NCBI GenBank assembly: GCA_021286925.1
Contig: JAJTBL010000067.1
Span: forward strand, 1-8,113
DNA from: Spirochaetia bacterium
Lineage (GTDB): Bacteria; Spirochaetota; Spirochaetia; Treponematales; Rectinemataceae
Direction: 5' to 3'
Length of the DNA: 8,113 bases
The notes under the pieces were generated by a model. It saw only the letters and a program-made list of their open reading frames with translations. It ran no database searches and was not told the DNA's origin. This document shows positions 1 through 6,283 of the stretch, in pieces. Position 1 is the stretch's first letter, and the number at the start of each line of letters is the position of its first letter. A program made the translations under genes and the position numbers.

Positions 1-108
1 TAGTCCACCTTATTCTTTTTCTGTAGTGGTCCTAGCCGTTGGGCTCAGCATACAACTTTACATTATGCGTATTTCACAGCGGTTCTCAAAAACCACGAGA
101 AACCAAAA

Positions 109-145
109 AGCCAATTTCAAAACAAATTAAGTGTTGAAATTGGCT
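109..145. terminator. AT-rich terminator-like hairpin upstream of the arg leader
   Basis: Bases 109-120 and 134-145 are perfect 12-base inverted complements (arms AGCCAATTTCAA and TTGAAATTGGCT) around a 13-base loop. On the minus strand the stem is followed directly by TTTTT; on the plus strand only by a looser T-rich stretch after about 10 bases. It could end transcription of a gene left of the window, or shield that gene from antisense transcription. No gene lies in 1-108 that I can support, so its client is unseen. The dyad is seen; its function is inferred. Confidence 0.5.
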
Positions 146-168
146 CAAGAATTGATTTTCGCATTTTT

Positions 169-214
169 TGTATATTTATTTAAAAACATATTGACAATTA
201 TGTATATTTGTATT
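169..214. promoter_or_regulatory. Candidate operator repeats over the arg promoter
   Basis: TGTATATTT occurs twice in direct orientation, at 169-177 and 201-209, 32 bases apart (about three helical turns), on either side of the -35 hexamer. An 18-base imperfect dyad, ACATA-N8-TATGT (186-203), is centred on the -35 element. A regulator bound here would block or guide RNA polymerase. ArgR boxes are AT-rich 18-base imperfect palindromes, so an arginine repressor is a natural guess, but the match to known ARG-box consensus sequences is poor. AT-rich DNA readily gives such repeats by chance. Confidence 0.3.
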
Positions 215-219
215 TTGAT
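191..219 (+). promoter_or_regulatory. Likely sigma-70-type promoter of the argCJBD operon
   Basis: A consensus -35 hexamer TTGACA (191-196) is followed by a 17-base spacer and a weaker -10, TTTGAT (214-219, four of six consensus bases), in strongly AT-rich DNA. Transcription would start near 225-227, giving a leader of about 200 bases before argC that includes the ribosome-binding site at 236-243, a short ORF and a terminator-like hairpin. The -35 is convincing; the exact -10 is not, and an 18-base spacer to TTGATA (215-220) is nearly as good. Confidence 0.55.
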
Positions 220-246
220 ACCACTATTCCATTTCGGGAGGAGCAT

Positions 247-336
247 ATGACACGCTCAAATCCAAGCAGACTCCCAATTTGTCTCATAATCATGGCGAAA
301 GATAGAGAGCCGCTTCTCTATCCGAGCCGTAAATAA
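247..336 (+). CDS. Putative 29-residue arginine-containing leader peptide
   Basis: An ATG at 247 preceded by GGGAGGAG (236-243; GGAGG ends five bases before the ATG) opens a 29-codon frame ending in TAA at 334-336. This is among the best ribosome-binding sites in the window. The peptide starts MTRSNPSRLP and ends YPSRK. It has four Arg (codons 3, 8, 20, 28; CGC, AGA, AGA, CGT), two Lys, and no recognisable domain. It lies between the probable promoter and a terminator-like hairpin ahead of argC, the position of an attenuator leader peptide. An internal perfect 8-bp hairpin (301-308 with 315-322) covers codons 19-26, so a ribosome paused at Arg20 or Arg28 would change the fold. The Arg codons are spread rather than clustered, unlike classic his or leu leaders. 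It could be a chance ORF. Confidence 0.5.
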   Translation: MTRSNPSRLPICLIIMAKDREPLLYPSRK

Positions 337-377
337 GGCGCCGACCGCCACCATCCACAGTACAATCATGACCCCAT

Positions 378-416
378 CAAGCTATGTACCCTGGCTTGCT
401 GTATTTTCATTTTTTT
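378..416 (+). terminator. Candidate attenuator hairpin before argC
   Basis: CAAGCTA (378-384) pairs with TGGCTTG (392-398), seven pairs including one G-U, around a 7-base loop. A T-rich tail follows, CTGTATTTTC and then seven Ts at 410-416. The stem is modest and the long T run begins 11 bases after it, so termination would be partial, as expected of an attenuator rather than an operon end. A possible competing pairing joins CAG-TAC (358-363) to GTA-CC-CTG (386-393) and would break the stem. The argC ribosome-binding site starts immediately after the T run. Confidence 0.4.
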
Positions 417-429
417 AGGAGCATTTTTG

Positions 430-1506
430 ATGTTTGCAAATCAAATCAAAGCCGGTATCCTTGGTGCTACCGGTTATGCAGGAGCTGAACTAACGAGAAT
501 TCTTCTCGGCCATAGCAAAATTCAAACACTTTTCCTTTCATCGGTTAGTTTTCAGGGACAAACAATGGAAGCAGTATATCCTTCCATGCTGAATTGCGGC
601 TCCCCAAAAAGCCCAATCTTCGGAACACCTATGGTGCTGGAAACGGCGGAAAGTGTGATCGAAAAGTCCGATGTAATCTTTTCCTGCCTTCCTCATGGTC
701 ATGCCGAAAAAGCTGGAGAAGTATGCATCAATCAAGGCAAGTTATTTATCGACATCTCTGCTGATTTTAGATTTCAAGACGATGAAAAGACTTTCAGCAA
801 ATGGTATGGGAAACCATATGCAAACAAAGAACTTCACGCTATGGCAGTCTATGGTCTGCCTGAAATGAATAGAGAAGCAATAAAAAAGGCCAGGCTAATT
901 GCAAACCCAGGCTGTTACCCAACTTCAGCAGAGCTTGGTCTCATGCCTGCTTTGTGGCACAAGATTGCAGACACTAGTTCCATCATCATCGATTCAGCCT
1001 CTGGTGTCACCGGCGCTGGCAGAGAACCCAACCAGTCAACCCATTTCCCTGAAGCCAACGATGCTATCTCCCCCTATAAGATTGGAGCACACCGGCATCA
1101 ACCGGAGATTGACCGTTATGTATCAATTATGGCGGGCACCCCGGTCGAAACAATCTTTACGCCGCATCTAGCTCCGATGAACCGCGGCATCGTCAGCACT
1201 ATGTACTTCAAGCTCTCTGCCCCCTTATCCATCGATGAGCTGCATGAGATATATGCAAGCTTCTACAAAGACGAGCCTTTTATCAGAATCCTGCCGGCTG
1301 GTGGTTTCGCTTCGAACAGAACGGTCAAATATTCGAATTTTTGTGATATTTCCGTTCATCTTGCTTCGAATAAAAAAACAGCCATCATCGTGTCTGCGAT
1401 TGACAATATGGTGAAAGGCGCGGCTGGCCAGGCAATTCAAAATATGAATATCGCCCTCAGTTTTGATGAAACCGAAGGGCTTCTGACTGTTCCTCCGGCA
1501 TTTTGA
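430..1506 (+). CDS. argC: N-acetyl-gamma-glutamyl-phosphate reductase (ArgC)
   Basis: Cytoplasmic NADPH-dependent enzyme that reduces N-acetylglutamyl 5-phosphate to N-acetylglutamate 5-semialdehyde, the third step of ornithine synthesis. The 358-residue product has the family's full length. The N-terminal Rossmann motif GATGYAGAEL (residues 12-21) binds NADP. NPGCYPT carries the catalytic cysteine at residue 162, HRHQPE (221-226) supplies the conserved histidine, and KGAAGQA near residue 329 is the conserved C-terminal element. I place the start at ATG 430 because AGGAG (417-421) lies eight bases upstream; the TTG at 427 just before it is an unlikely start. argJ begins 21 bases after the stop, so the two are co-transcribed. 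Expression probably depends on the promoter and leader at 191-416. The family assignment is secure. Confidence 0.97.
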   Translation: MFANQIKAGILGATGYAGAELTRILLGHSKIQTLFLSSVSFQGQTMEAVYPSMLNCGSPKSPIFGTPMVLETAESVIEKSDVIFSCLPHGHAEKAGEVCINQGKLFIDISADFRFQDDEKTFSKWYGKPYANKELHAMAVYGLPEMNREAIKKARLIANPGCYPTSAELGLMPALWHKIADTSSIIIDSASGVTGAGREPNQSTHFPEANDAISPYKIGAHRHQPEIDRYVSIMAGTPVETIFTPHLAPMNRGIVSTMYFKLSAPLSIDELHEIYASFYKDEPFIRILPAGGFASNRTVKYSNFCDISVHLASNKKTAIIVSAIDNMVKGAAGQAIQNMNIALSFDETEGLLTVPPAF

Positions 1507-1527
1507 CCGGAAAAGTGAGGTTTCGGC

Positions 1528-2745
1528 ATGAAACAGATACGTGGCGGAGTTACCGCGGCAAAGGGTTTCCTGGCATCAGGGATGCATGTGGGAATCAGAA
1601 AAAACAAGGAAAAGAAGGATCTTGCGCTGGTCTGGTCCGAAAGGATGTGCGCAGCTGCCGCTGTGTACACAACGAATAAGGTAAAAGGCCAGCCTCTGAT
1701 TGTTAGCAGAGAGCACCTCAGCGATGGGAAAGCGCAAGCTATCATAGTGAATTCAGGGAATGCGAACACCTGTACCGGAGAAGCGGGCATTGCGGCGGCA
1801 AAGCGAATGGCCGCGCTGGTCGCCGAGCGATTGCCGGTAAAACCTGAAGATGTTGTTGTGGCTTCGACAGGTGTCATTGGGCAGTTGCTCGATGTCAGTG
1901 TCATTGAAGCTGGCATGGATTCCCTGGTGGCGGGGCTCTCCAAAGCCGGATACCTTGACGCCCGCGAAGCGATCATGACGACGGATACCGTTAAAAAAGA
2001 GCTTGCAGTTCAATTCGAATTAAAAGGGAAAACCGTAACTATTGGCGCAATGGCAAAAGGTTCGGGCATGATCCATCCCAATATGGCAACCATGCTTTCT
2101 TTCATCACGACAGACTGCGCCATTGACCAGCCTCTGCTTCAGAAAGCGTTGTCTGAATCGGTTCGAAGAAGCTATAACCGTGTCAGCGTCGATGGCGACA
2201 CATCCACGAACGACATGGTGGTCATTCTTGCCAATGGCATGGCTGAAAATCCCATCATTACAAGCTTGGATGACGACTATCAGGAATTCTGCGAAGCTTT
2301 GGATTGGCTGAATATTCAGATGGCCAGATCGATTGCCCGCGACGGCGAAGGAGCAACCAAGCTGATCGAGTGTGTTGTCGAAGGCGCCAGCGATGAAGAA
2401 AAAGCTGAACAGCTTGCCAAAGGCGTCATTTGTTCTAGCTTGGTAAAAACAGCCTTCTTTGGCGCTGATGCAAACTGGGGCCGCATTCTCTGCGCACTTG
2501 GGTACACGAGAAATGATTTCGACCCGGAAAAGGTGGATGTCTCCTTCGAAAGCGCCTCGGGTTTTATCAGTGTTTGCAAGAATGGGGCACCGCTCCCCTT
2601 CAGCGAAGAAAAAGCAAAAAAAATTCTGAGCTATCAAGAAGTAACTGTCTATGTCGATCTTCACGAAGGAGACGCTCAGGCAACAGCTTGGGGCTGTGAT
2701 TTATCCTACGAATATGTCCGAATCAATGGCGATTATCGGACCTGA
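1528..2745 (+). CDS. argJ: Ornithine acetyltransferase / glutamate N-acetyltransferase (ArgJ)
   Basis: ArgJ moves the acetyl group from N-acetylornithine to glutamate, releasing ornithine and regenerating N-acetylglutamate; bifunctional members also make N-acetylglutamate from acetyl-CoA. The 405-residue precursor has the normal length. It carries the self-cleavage site KGSGMIHPNMATML, where cutting between Ala187 and Thr188 yields alpha and beta chains and makes Thr188 the N-terminal nucleophile. STGVIG (113-118) fits the oxyanion-hole motif, GDTSTNDM (223-230) is typical of the beta chain, and the end INGDYRT is the conserved ArgJ terminus. GAGG (1517-1520) sits seven bases before the ATG. 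It stands second in the operon, 33 bases before argB. Mono- versus bifunctionality cannot be read from sequence; the absence of a visible argA is compatible with bifunctional use but is weak evidence. Confidence 0.97.
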   Translation: MKQIRGGVTAAKGFLASGMHVGIRKNKEKKDLALVWSERMCAAAAVYTTNKVKGQPLIVSREHLSDGKAQAIIVNSGNANTCTGEAGIAAAKRMAALVAERLPVKPEDVVVASTGVIGQLLDVSVIEAGMDSLVAGLSKAGYLDAREAIMTTDTVKKELAVQFELKGKTVTIGAMAKGSGMIHPNMATMLSFITTDCAIDQPLLQKALSESVRRSYNRVSVDGDTSTNDMVVILANGMAENPIITSLDDDYQEFCEALDWLNIQMARSIARDGEGATKLIECVVEGASDEEKAEQLAKGVICSSLVKTAFFGADANWGRILCALGYTRNDFDPEKVDVSFESASGFISVCKNGAPLPFSEEKAKKILSYQEVTVYVDLHEGDAQATAWGCDLSYEYVRINGDYRT

Positions 2746-2778
2746 TTCAGAAAGAATTCGGGAAAAAGGGAGCAAATC

Positions 2779-3642
2779 ATGATTACCGATACTATTCGGG
2801 CTGATGTTTTATTGCAGGCAATGCCATATTTTAAAGCGTTTTCAGGGAAAACGGTCGTTGTGAAATATGGCGGAGCTGCCATGATCAACGAAGGAGTCAG
2901 AATCGCGGTTATCGAGGATCTGATTCTGATGCAGCAAGTCGGTATTCGACCGGTGCTTGTGCACGGGGGCGGACCGGAGATTGATAAAATGCTGCAAAAA
3001 CTCGGAAAAGAACGAGTGTTTATCGATGGCCTGCGTTACACGGATGACGAAACGATGGAAATCGTTCAGATGGTGTTGTCAGGCAAAGTGAACAAGGACC
3101 TCGTCGCATTGATAGAAAACGCAGGCGGCAAGGCTTGCGGCTTGTGCGGTGGCGATGGGGGGCTCTTCAAAGCTACCAGGCTGATCAAAAACGATAAGGA
3201 TCTCGGCCTTGTCGGTGAAATCACTTCGGTGGACGGAACAGCAGTGTCATCGCTGCTGAATGCCGGCTATATTCCGGTTGTTTCTACCATAGGATTGAGT
3301 GACGATACCGAAGCACTGTATTATAATATCAATGCTGACACGGCTGCAGCCCGGCTCGCCGCAGCGCTTGGCGCGGAAAAGCTCATCCTTCTGACTGATG
3401 TCCCCGGTATTTTGACTGACACTTCAGATGCCGCGACACTCCTTTCAAAAATCAGAAAAGAAGAAGTGGCTAACCTGATTCAGCAGGGAGTTGTATCAGG
3501 CGGGATGATTCCCAAGGTTGAAGCTTGTGTTGAAGCTTTACGCAGCGGCGTTACTTCGACACATATTCTTGATGGCAGATCGCCGCACGCTCTGTTGATA
3601 GAGCTATTCAGCGATCAAGGTATGGGGACAATGATTGTATGA
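2779..3642 (+). CDS. argB: N-acetylglutamate kinase (ArgB), probably arginine-inhibited type
   Basis: Phosphorylates N-acetylglutamate with ATP, usually the controlled step of the pathway. This 287-residue amino acid kinase fold has the lysine motif VVVKYGG (Lys29), the glycine-rich loop VHGGGPEID (61-69), GLRYT (84-88, substrate Arg86), NINADTAA (183-190), LTDVPGI (205-211) and GGMIPKVEAC with Lys246. About 24 residues precede the first strand, and the C-terminus reads HALLIELFSDQGMGTMIV. Longer NAGKs with such an N-terminal helix and this C-terminal signature are the hexameric, arginine-feedback-inhibited kind, unlike the shorter E. coli enzyme; applying that here is inference. AGGGAG (2767-2772) is six bases before the ATG. 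The stop overlaps the argD start as ATGA (3639-3642), indicating translational coupling. Confidence 0.97.
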   Translation: MITDTIRADVLLQAMPYFKAFSGKTVVVKYGGAAMINEGVRIAVIEDLILMQQVGIRPVLVHGGGPEIDKMLQKLGKERVFIDGLRYTDDETMEIVQMVLSGKVNKDLVALIENAGGKACGLCGGDGGLFKATRLIKNDKDLGLVGEITSVDGTAVSSLLNAGYIPVVSTIGLSDDTEALYYNINADTAAARLAAALGAEKLILLTDVPGILTDTSDAATLLSKIRKEEVANLIQQGVVSGGMIPKVEACVEALRSGVTSTHILDGRSPHALLIELFSDQGMGTMIV

Positions 3643-4823
3643 GTACGCAAACCATAAAAACCGACCGTTTCATGAATACCTATAAGAGGACTGGACTTGT
3701 CTTCGAAAAGGGCAAAGGCGCGAAACTGTATACCGCCGACGGAAGTGAGTATATCGATTTTACCGCCGGCATCGGAGTCAACGCTTTGGGACACGGCCAT
3801 GAAAAGCTTGTTACAGCTATCGCTGAGCAAGCCGCGAAAGTGATCCATGTTTCGAATTATTTTCTGACAGAGCCGTCCATAAAGCTTGCGGAAGAGCTGA
3901 CCGACCTGACTGGCTATGATAAAGTATTCTTCTGCAATTCTGGCGCGGAGGCGAATGAAGGGCTAATTAAAATCGCCCGAAAATATGGTTCTTCCAAAAA
4001 GCCTGATAAAAATGTGATTGTTACGTTGAAAGGCTCTTTCCATGGGCGAACGGTAACCACGGTAACCGCCACGGGTCAGGATAAATTCCATCAATTCTTC
4101 GGCCCCTTTACTCCCGGCTTTATTTATGTCGAACCCGACAATCTGGACGAACTCGAGCGAGCCTTGACCGATACGGTCTGCGCCTTTATTTTCGAACCCA
4201 TCCAGGGCGAAGGCGGGGTTCGTCCCTTGAGCCCGCAGTACCTCCAAGCTGCTGAAAAACTCTGCCGCGAACGAGATATTCTTTTTGTTGCAGATGAAGT
4301 CCAGTCGGGCGTTGGACGAACCGGAGCATTCCTCGCCTGCGAAAAATTGGGTGTCAGACCAGACATGACCGCGGTTGCCAAAGGGCTCGCAGGCGGCGTG
4401 CCTGTCGGCGCAATACTTGCCAGGGGAGCCTGTGCAGAAACCCTGCAACCTGGCGATCACGGTACGACCTTCGGCGGCAATCCCTTGGCAGCTGCAGCAG
4501 CCCGCGTGGTGCTCAATGAATTGACACAGCCGGGCTTTCTCGCAGAAGTCGATAGAAAAGGTGAAAAACTAAAATCTGCCGCCCGTTCATGGAAGAACCC
4601 TCTGATCAAAGAAGTTCGAGGCATGGGCCTGATGGTTGGAATCGCAGTAACCTGTCCGCCATCCGATGTTGTTGCCCAGTGCCGGACAAATCACCTGCTC
4701 GCGCTGACCGCTGGGGAAGACACGGTACGGCTGCTGCCGCCGCTTGTCATCACTGATGAGGAACTCGATGCCGGCATCGCGAGACTGAAATCCTCGCTGG
4801 ATGAATTGGCACAGCGAGCGTGA
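3639..4823 (+). CDS. argD: Acetylornithine aminotransferase (ArgD)
   Basis: PLP-dependent class III aminotransferase converting N-acetylglutamate semialdehyde and glutamate to N-acetylornithine and 2-oxoglutarate. The 394 residues match the family length. Motifs in order: DFTAGIGVNALGHGH (40-54), the PLP-phosphate loop NSGAEANE (100-107), FHGRT (134-138), EPIQGEGG (186-193), ADEVQSGVGRTG (218-229) with the pyridine-nitrogen Asp219, AVAKGLAGG with the Schiff-base Lys248, TTFGGNP (276-282) and VRLLPPL (363-369). The start overlaps the argB stop by four bases. It is the last gene of the cluster; a strong terminator lies 62 bases after the stop. Related members also act on succinylornithine or succinyl-diaminopimelate, but the argCJB setting favours arginine synthesis. 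Confidence 0.95.
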   Translation: MSTQTIKTDRFMNTYKRTGLVFEKGKGAKLYTADGSEYIDFTAGIGVNALGHGHEKLVTAIAEQAAKVIHVSNYFLTEPSIKLAEELTDLTGYDKVFFCNSGAEANEGLIKIARKYGSSKKPDKNVIVTLKGSFHGRTVTTVTATGQDKFHQFFGPFTPGFIYVEPDNLDELERALTDTVCAFIFEPIQGEGGVRPLSPQYLQAAEKLCRERDILFVADEVQSGVGRTGAFLACEKLGVRPDMTAVAKGLAGGVPVGAILARGACAETLQPGDHGTTFGGNPLAAAAARVVLNELTQPGFLAEVDRKGEKLKSAARSWKNPLIKEVRGMGLMVGIAVTCPPSDVVAQCRTNHLLALTAGEDTVRLLPPLVITDEELDAGIARLKSSLDELAQRA

Positions 4824-4884
4824 CCTTGAAAGTTCTCCCTTGCTGAAGTAGAAAACAGCACAATTCGGATATCACCGACAGAGC

Positions 4885-4916
4885 AACGACCGCGAGCAGT
4901 CCTCGCGGTCGTTTTT
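4885..4916 (+). terminator. Intrinsic terminator closing argCJBD
   Basis: CGACCGCGAG (4887-4896) pairs perfectly with CTCGCGGTCG (4902-4911) around the loop CAGTC and is followed at once by TTTTT (4912-4916). Two upstream A residues (4885-4886) extend pairing into the T run. This is a textbook GC-rich stem with a U tract for the + strand, and it separates the arg operon from the peptidase gene. The minus strand has no T run after the stem, so it works in one direction only. Confidence 0.9.
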
Positions 4917-4989
4917 ATTCCTTCTCGTTGAGGATTTTTCAAAAAACGAGATTTGCGAATTATCCATAAAATTCTGCCGAATTTTTAAC

Positions 4990-5018
4990 TGGACAAATAT
5001 CTCTACAACGCTGATAAT
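4990..5018 (+). promoter_or_regulatory. Likely promoter of the M24 peptidase gene
   Basis: TGGACA (4990-4995, one mismatch from TTGACA), a 17-base spacer and GATAAT (5013-5018, one mismatch from TATAAT) form a good sigma-70-type promoter downstream of the arg terminator. Transcription would start near 5025, only about 12 bases before the GTG start, leaving just enough leader for the GGAGG at 5026-5030. The short leader is a mild reason for doubt. Confidence 0.5.
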
Positions 5019-5036
5019 CAATTCTGGAGGTCGGTC

Positions 5037-6167
5037 GTGACAACACTTCATTCGATTTATCAAACTAGAAGAAAAAAAGTGGCACAAGTTCTGAAACACC
5101 GGGGTATTCAGGCTGTTCGCTTCATGGATTTCGAATCGATGAGAAATCCAGCTATTCGCTATCTCTGCGGGCATCCGGGGGATGCAATCCTCATTATTTC
5201 CTCAGATGAAAAAGCCATTCTCGTGCCATGGGATGTGAACATGGCTGAAAAGATGGCTTTTACCGATTTAATCATTCCGTATACGAAATTTGGACGAAGC
5301 TCCATAGCGGCCACTCGATCAGTCCTTCAGGAATTGGCTATTCCCGGAGGCTCAAAAATTGAAATATCGGAAACCACAGCCTATCCTGACTACATCGATC
5401 TCGTTTCCGAACTGGAAGCTTGGGACTTTATCTGTGAGAAGGGCGGTATAGATTCGGAAATCCTCAAGATGCGCGCGGTAAAAGACGAGGGTGAACTCGA
5501 AATCTATGAGCGCGCATCTGCATTGACAAATTATCTTATCGATGCTCTCGAGCAAAAAGTGCGGCGGGGAGAGATTGCCACAGAGCTCGATACAGCGCTT
5601 TTTATCGAAAAAGAATGCCGCATGCACGGCGCAGAAAAAACAGGCTTTGATACCATTGCTGCCGGACCATCTCGCAGTTTTGGAATCCACGCCTTTCCCA
5701 GCTACGGTTCAGGCCCTTTTGCAACCAAGGGACTTTCCATCCTCGATTTTGGCATCGTTGTTGACGGATATACGTCCGATGTAACCATGACTTTTGCAAA
5801 AGGTCCTCTGCACAGGGAACAAGAAAAAATGCTCTCACTGGTTCAGCAGGCATACGATCTTGCAGTCGAGGCATGCAAACCCGGGATTCGATCACGGGAT
5901 GTCGCCATGCTGGTGGATGATTTTTTCAAGGAAGCAAAGATGACCATGCCGCATTCCCTCGGGCACGGTATTGGTCTTGAAGCCCATGAGGCCCCGGGTG
6001 TTAACATCAGAGACGACAACGATGCCATCTTGGAACCCGGTCATATTATTACCATTGAGCCTGGACTGTATCATCCTGAGTTTGGAGGAGTCAGGCTTGA
6101 AAATGATGTGCTGATTACCAAGGATGGAGGGCAGGTTCTGACCAGCTCACGGATAGTGTACTTGTAA
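5037..6167 (+). CDS. M24-family metallopeptidase (Xaa-Pro aminopeptidase/dipeptidase-like)
   Basis: A 376-residue, probably cytoplasmic protein with no signal peptide. Residues 1 to about 145 resemble the creatinase/prolidase N-terminal domain; about 150-376 form the pita-bread catalytic domain. All five expected metal ligands are present: Asp237 (LDFG), Asp248 (SDVT), His310 (LGHGIG), Glu341 (IEPG) and Glu355 (RLEND). IHAF (217-220) and EAHE (315-318) supply the usual active-site histidines. Such enzymes remove an N-terminal residue before proline or split Xaa-Pro dipeptides with two Mn or Co ions; which one this is cannot be told from sequence. The GTG start is chosen because GGAGG (5026-5030) lies six bases upstream. 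Its own promoter and the terminator before it suggest it is not part of the arg operon. Its TAA stop lies inside repeat copy A. Confidence 0.9.
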   Translation: MTTLHSIYQTRRKKVAQVLKHRGIQAVRFMDFESMRNPAIRYLCGHPGDAILIISSDEKAILVPWDVNMAEKMAFTDLIIPYTKFGRSSIAATRSVLQELAIPGGSKIEISETTAYPDYIDLVSELEAWDFICEKGGIDSEILKMRAVKDEGELEIYERASALTNYLIDALEQKVRRGEIATELDTALFIEKECRMHGAEKTGFDTIAAGPSRSFGIHAFPSYGSGPFATKGLSILDFGIVVDGYTSDVTMTFAKGPLHREQEKMLSLVQQAYDLAVEACKPGIRSRDVAMLVDDFFKEAKMTMPHSLGHGIGLEAHEAPGVNIRDDNDAILEPGHIITIEPGLYHPEFGGVRLENDVLITKDGGQVLTSSRIVYL

Positions 6168-6187
6168 GTGTTCTCAATCTTGGGGCA
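6163..6187 (+). repeat. Short repeat copy A, overlapping the M24 stop codon
   Basis: Read on the plus strand: TGTAAGTGTTCT, CAATC, TTGGGGCA. It matches copies B and C over both outer blocks, with one extra A and a different five-base centre. It begins in the last sense codon of the peptidase gene and includes its TAA stop (6165-6167). It is the inverted partner of copy B: apart from the extra A, only two of 24 positions differ from B's complement, and one of those would be a G-U pair in RNA. Confidence 0.75.
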
Positions 6188-6228
6188 CTGTTATTGCTTC
6201 AATATCTTTATCACAGACTATACAGTAA

Positions 6229-6252
6229 GGCGAATCCTCAGGATCTCCCGCC
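6229..6252. other. Small hairpin in the loop between repeats A and B
   Basis: GGCG (6229-6232) pairs with CGCC (6249-6252) and ATCC (6234-6237) with GGAT (6241-6244) around the loop TCA, with an uneven internal loop. It lies inside the 72-base stretch between repeat copies A and B, so the convergent intergenic region could fold as a long outer stem capped by this one. No T run follows on either strand, so it does not look like an ordinary intrinsic terminator. Confidence 0.35.
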
Positions 6253-6259
6253 CGGCAGA

Positions 6260-6283
6260 TGCCCCAAGGTTCAGAACACTACA
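6260..6283 (-). repeat. Short repeat copy B, overlapping the pyrC stop codon
   Basis: Read on the minus strand: TGTAGTGTTCT, GAACC, TTGGGGCA. Bases 6279-6281 are the TAG stop of pyrC, so the repeat starts in the last sense codon of that gene. It is inverted relative to copy A (forming the A/B stem) and direct relative to copy C, lying at the opposite end of pyrC from it. Confidence 0.8.

Noticed and set aside
4..183. Open + frame of about 59 codons at the left edge ending in TAA (181-183)
   Set aside because: It has no ATG/GTG/TTG start with a ribosome-binding site, crosses a perfect hairpin (109-145) and AT-rich promoter DNA, and its translation resembles no protein I recognise. Chance openness is likelier.
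226..426. T-box or other known riboswitch in the argC leader
   Set aside because: I could not find the T-box antiterminator core (TGGNACCGCG-like) or another recognisable aptamer; the short ORF plus terminator explains the leader better.
427..429. TTG at 427 as the argC start
   Set aside because: The adjacent ATG at 430 has ideal spacing (eight bases) from AGGAG and is a stronger start codon.
1437..2664. Long minus-strand open frames opposite argJ (179 and 214 codons)
   Set aside because: They lie wholly opposite argJ, which has complete family motifs, and their translations are low-complexity or unrecognisable. They are frame shadows.
3963..4460. 165-codon minus-strand frame opposite argD
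   Set aside because: It is contained within argD, has no recognisable motif, and reflects the codon bias of the true gene.
4832..4850. AGTTCT followed by TTGCTGA after argD as another repeat copy
   Set aside because: Only short pieces match, the spacer is three rather than five bases, and TGTAGTG is missing.
4924..4950. CTCGTT / AACGAG dyad before the peptidase promoter
   Set aside because: A six-bp stem with a 15-base loop in AT-rich DNA and no T run; too weak to call.
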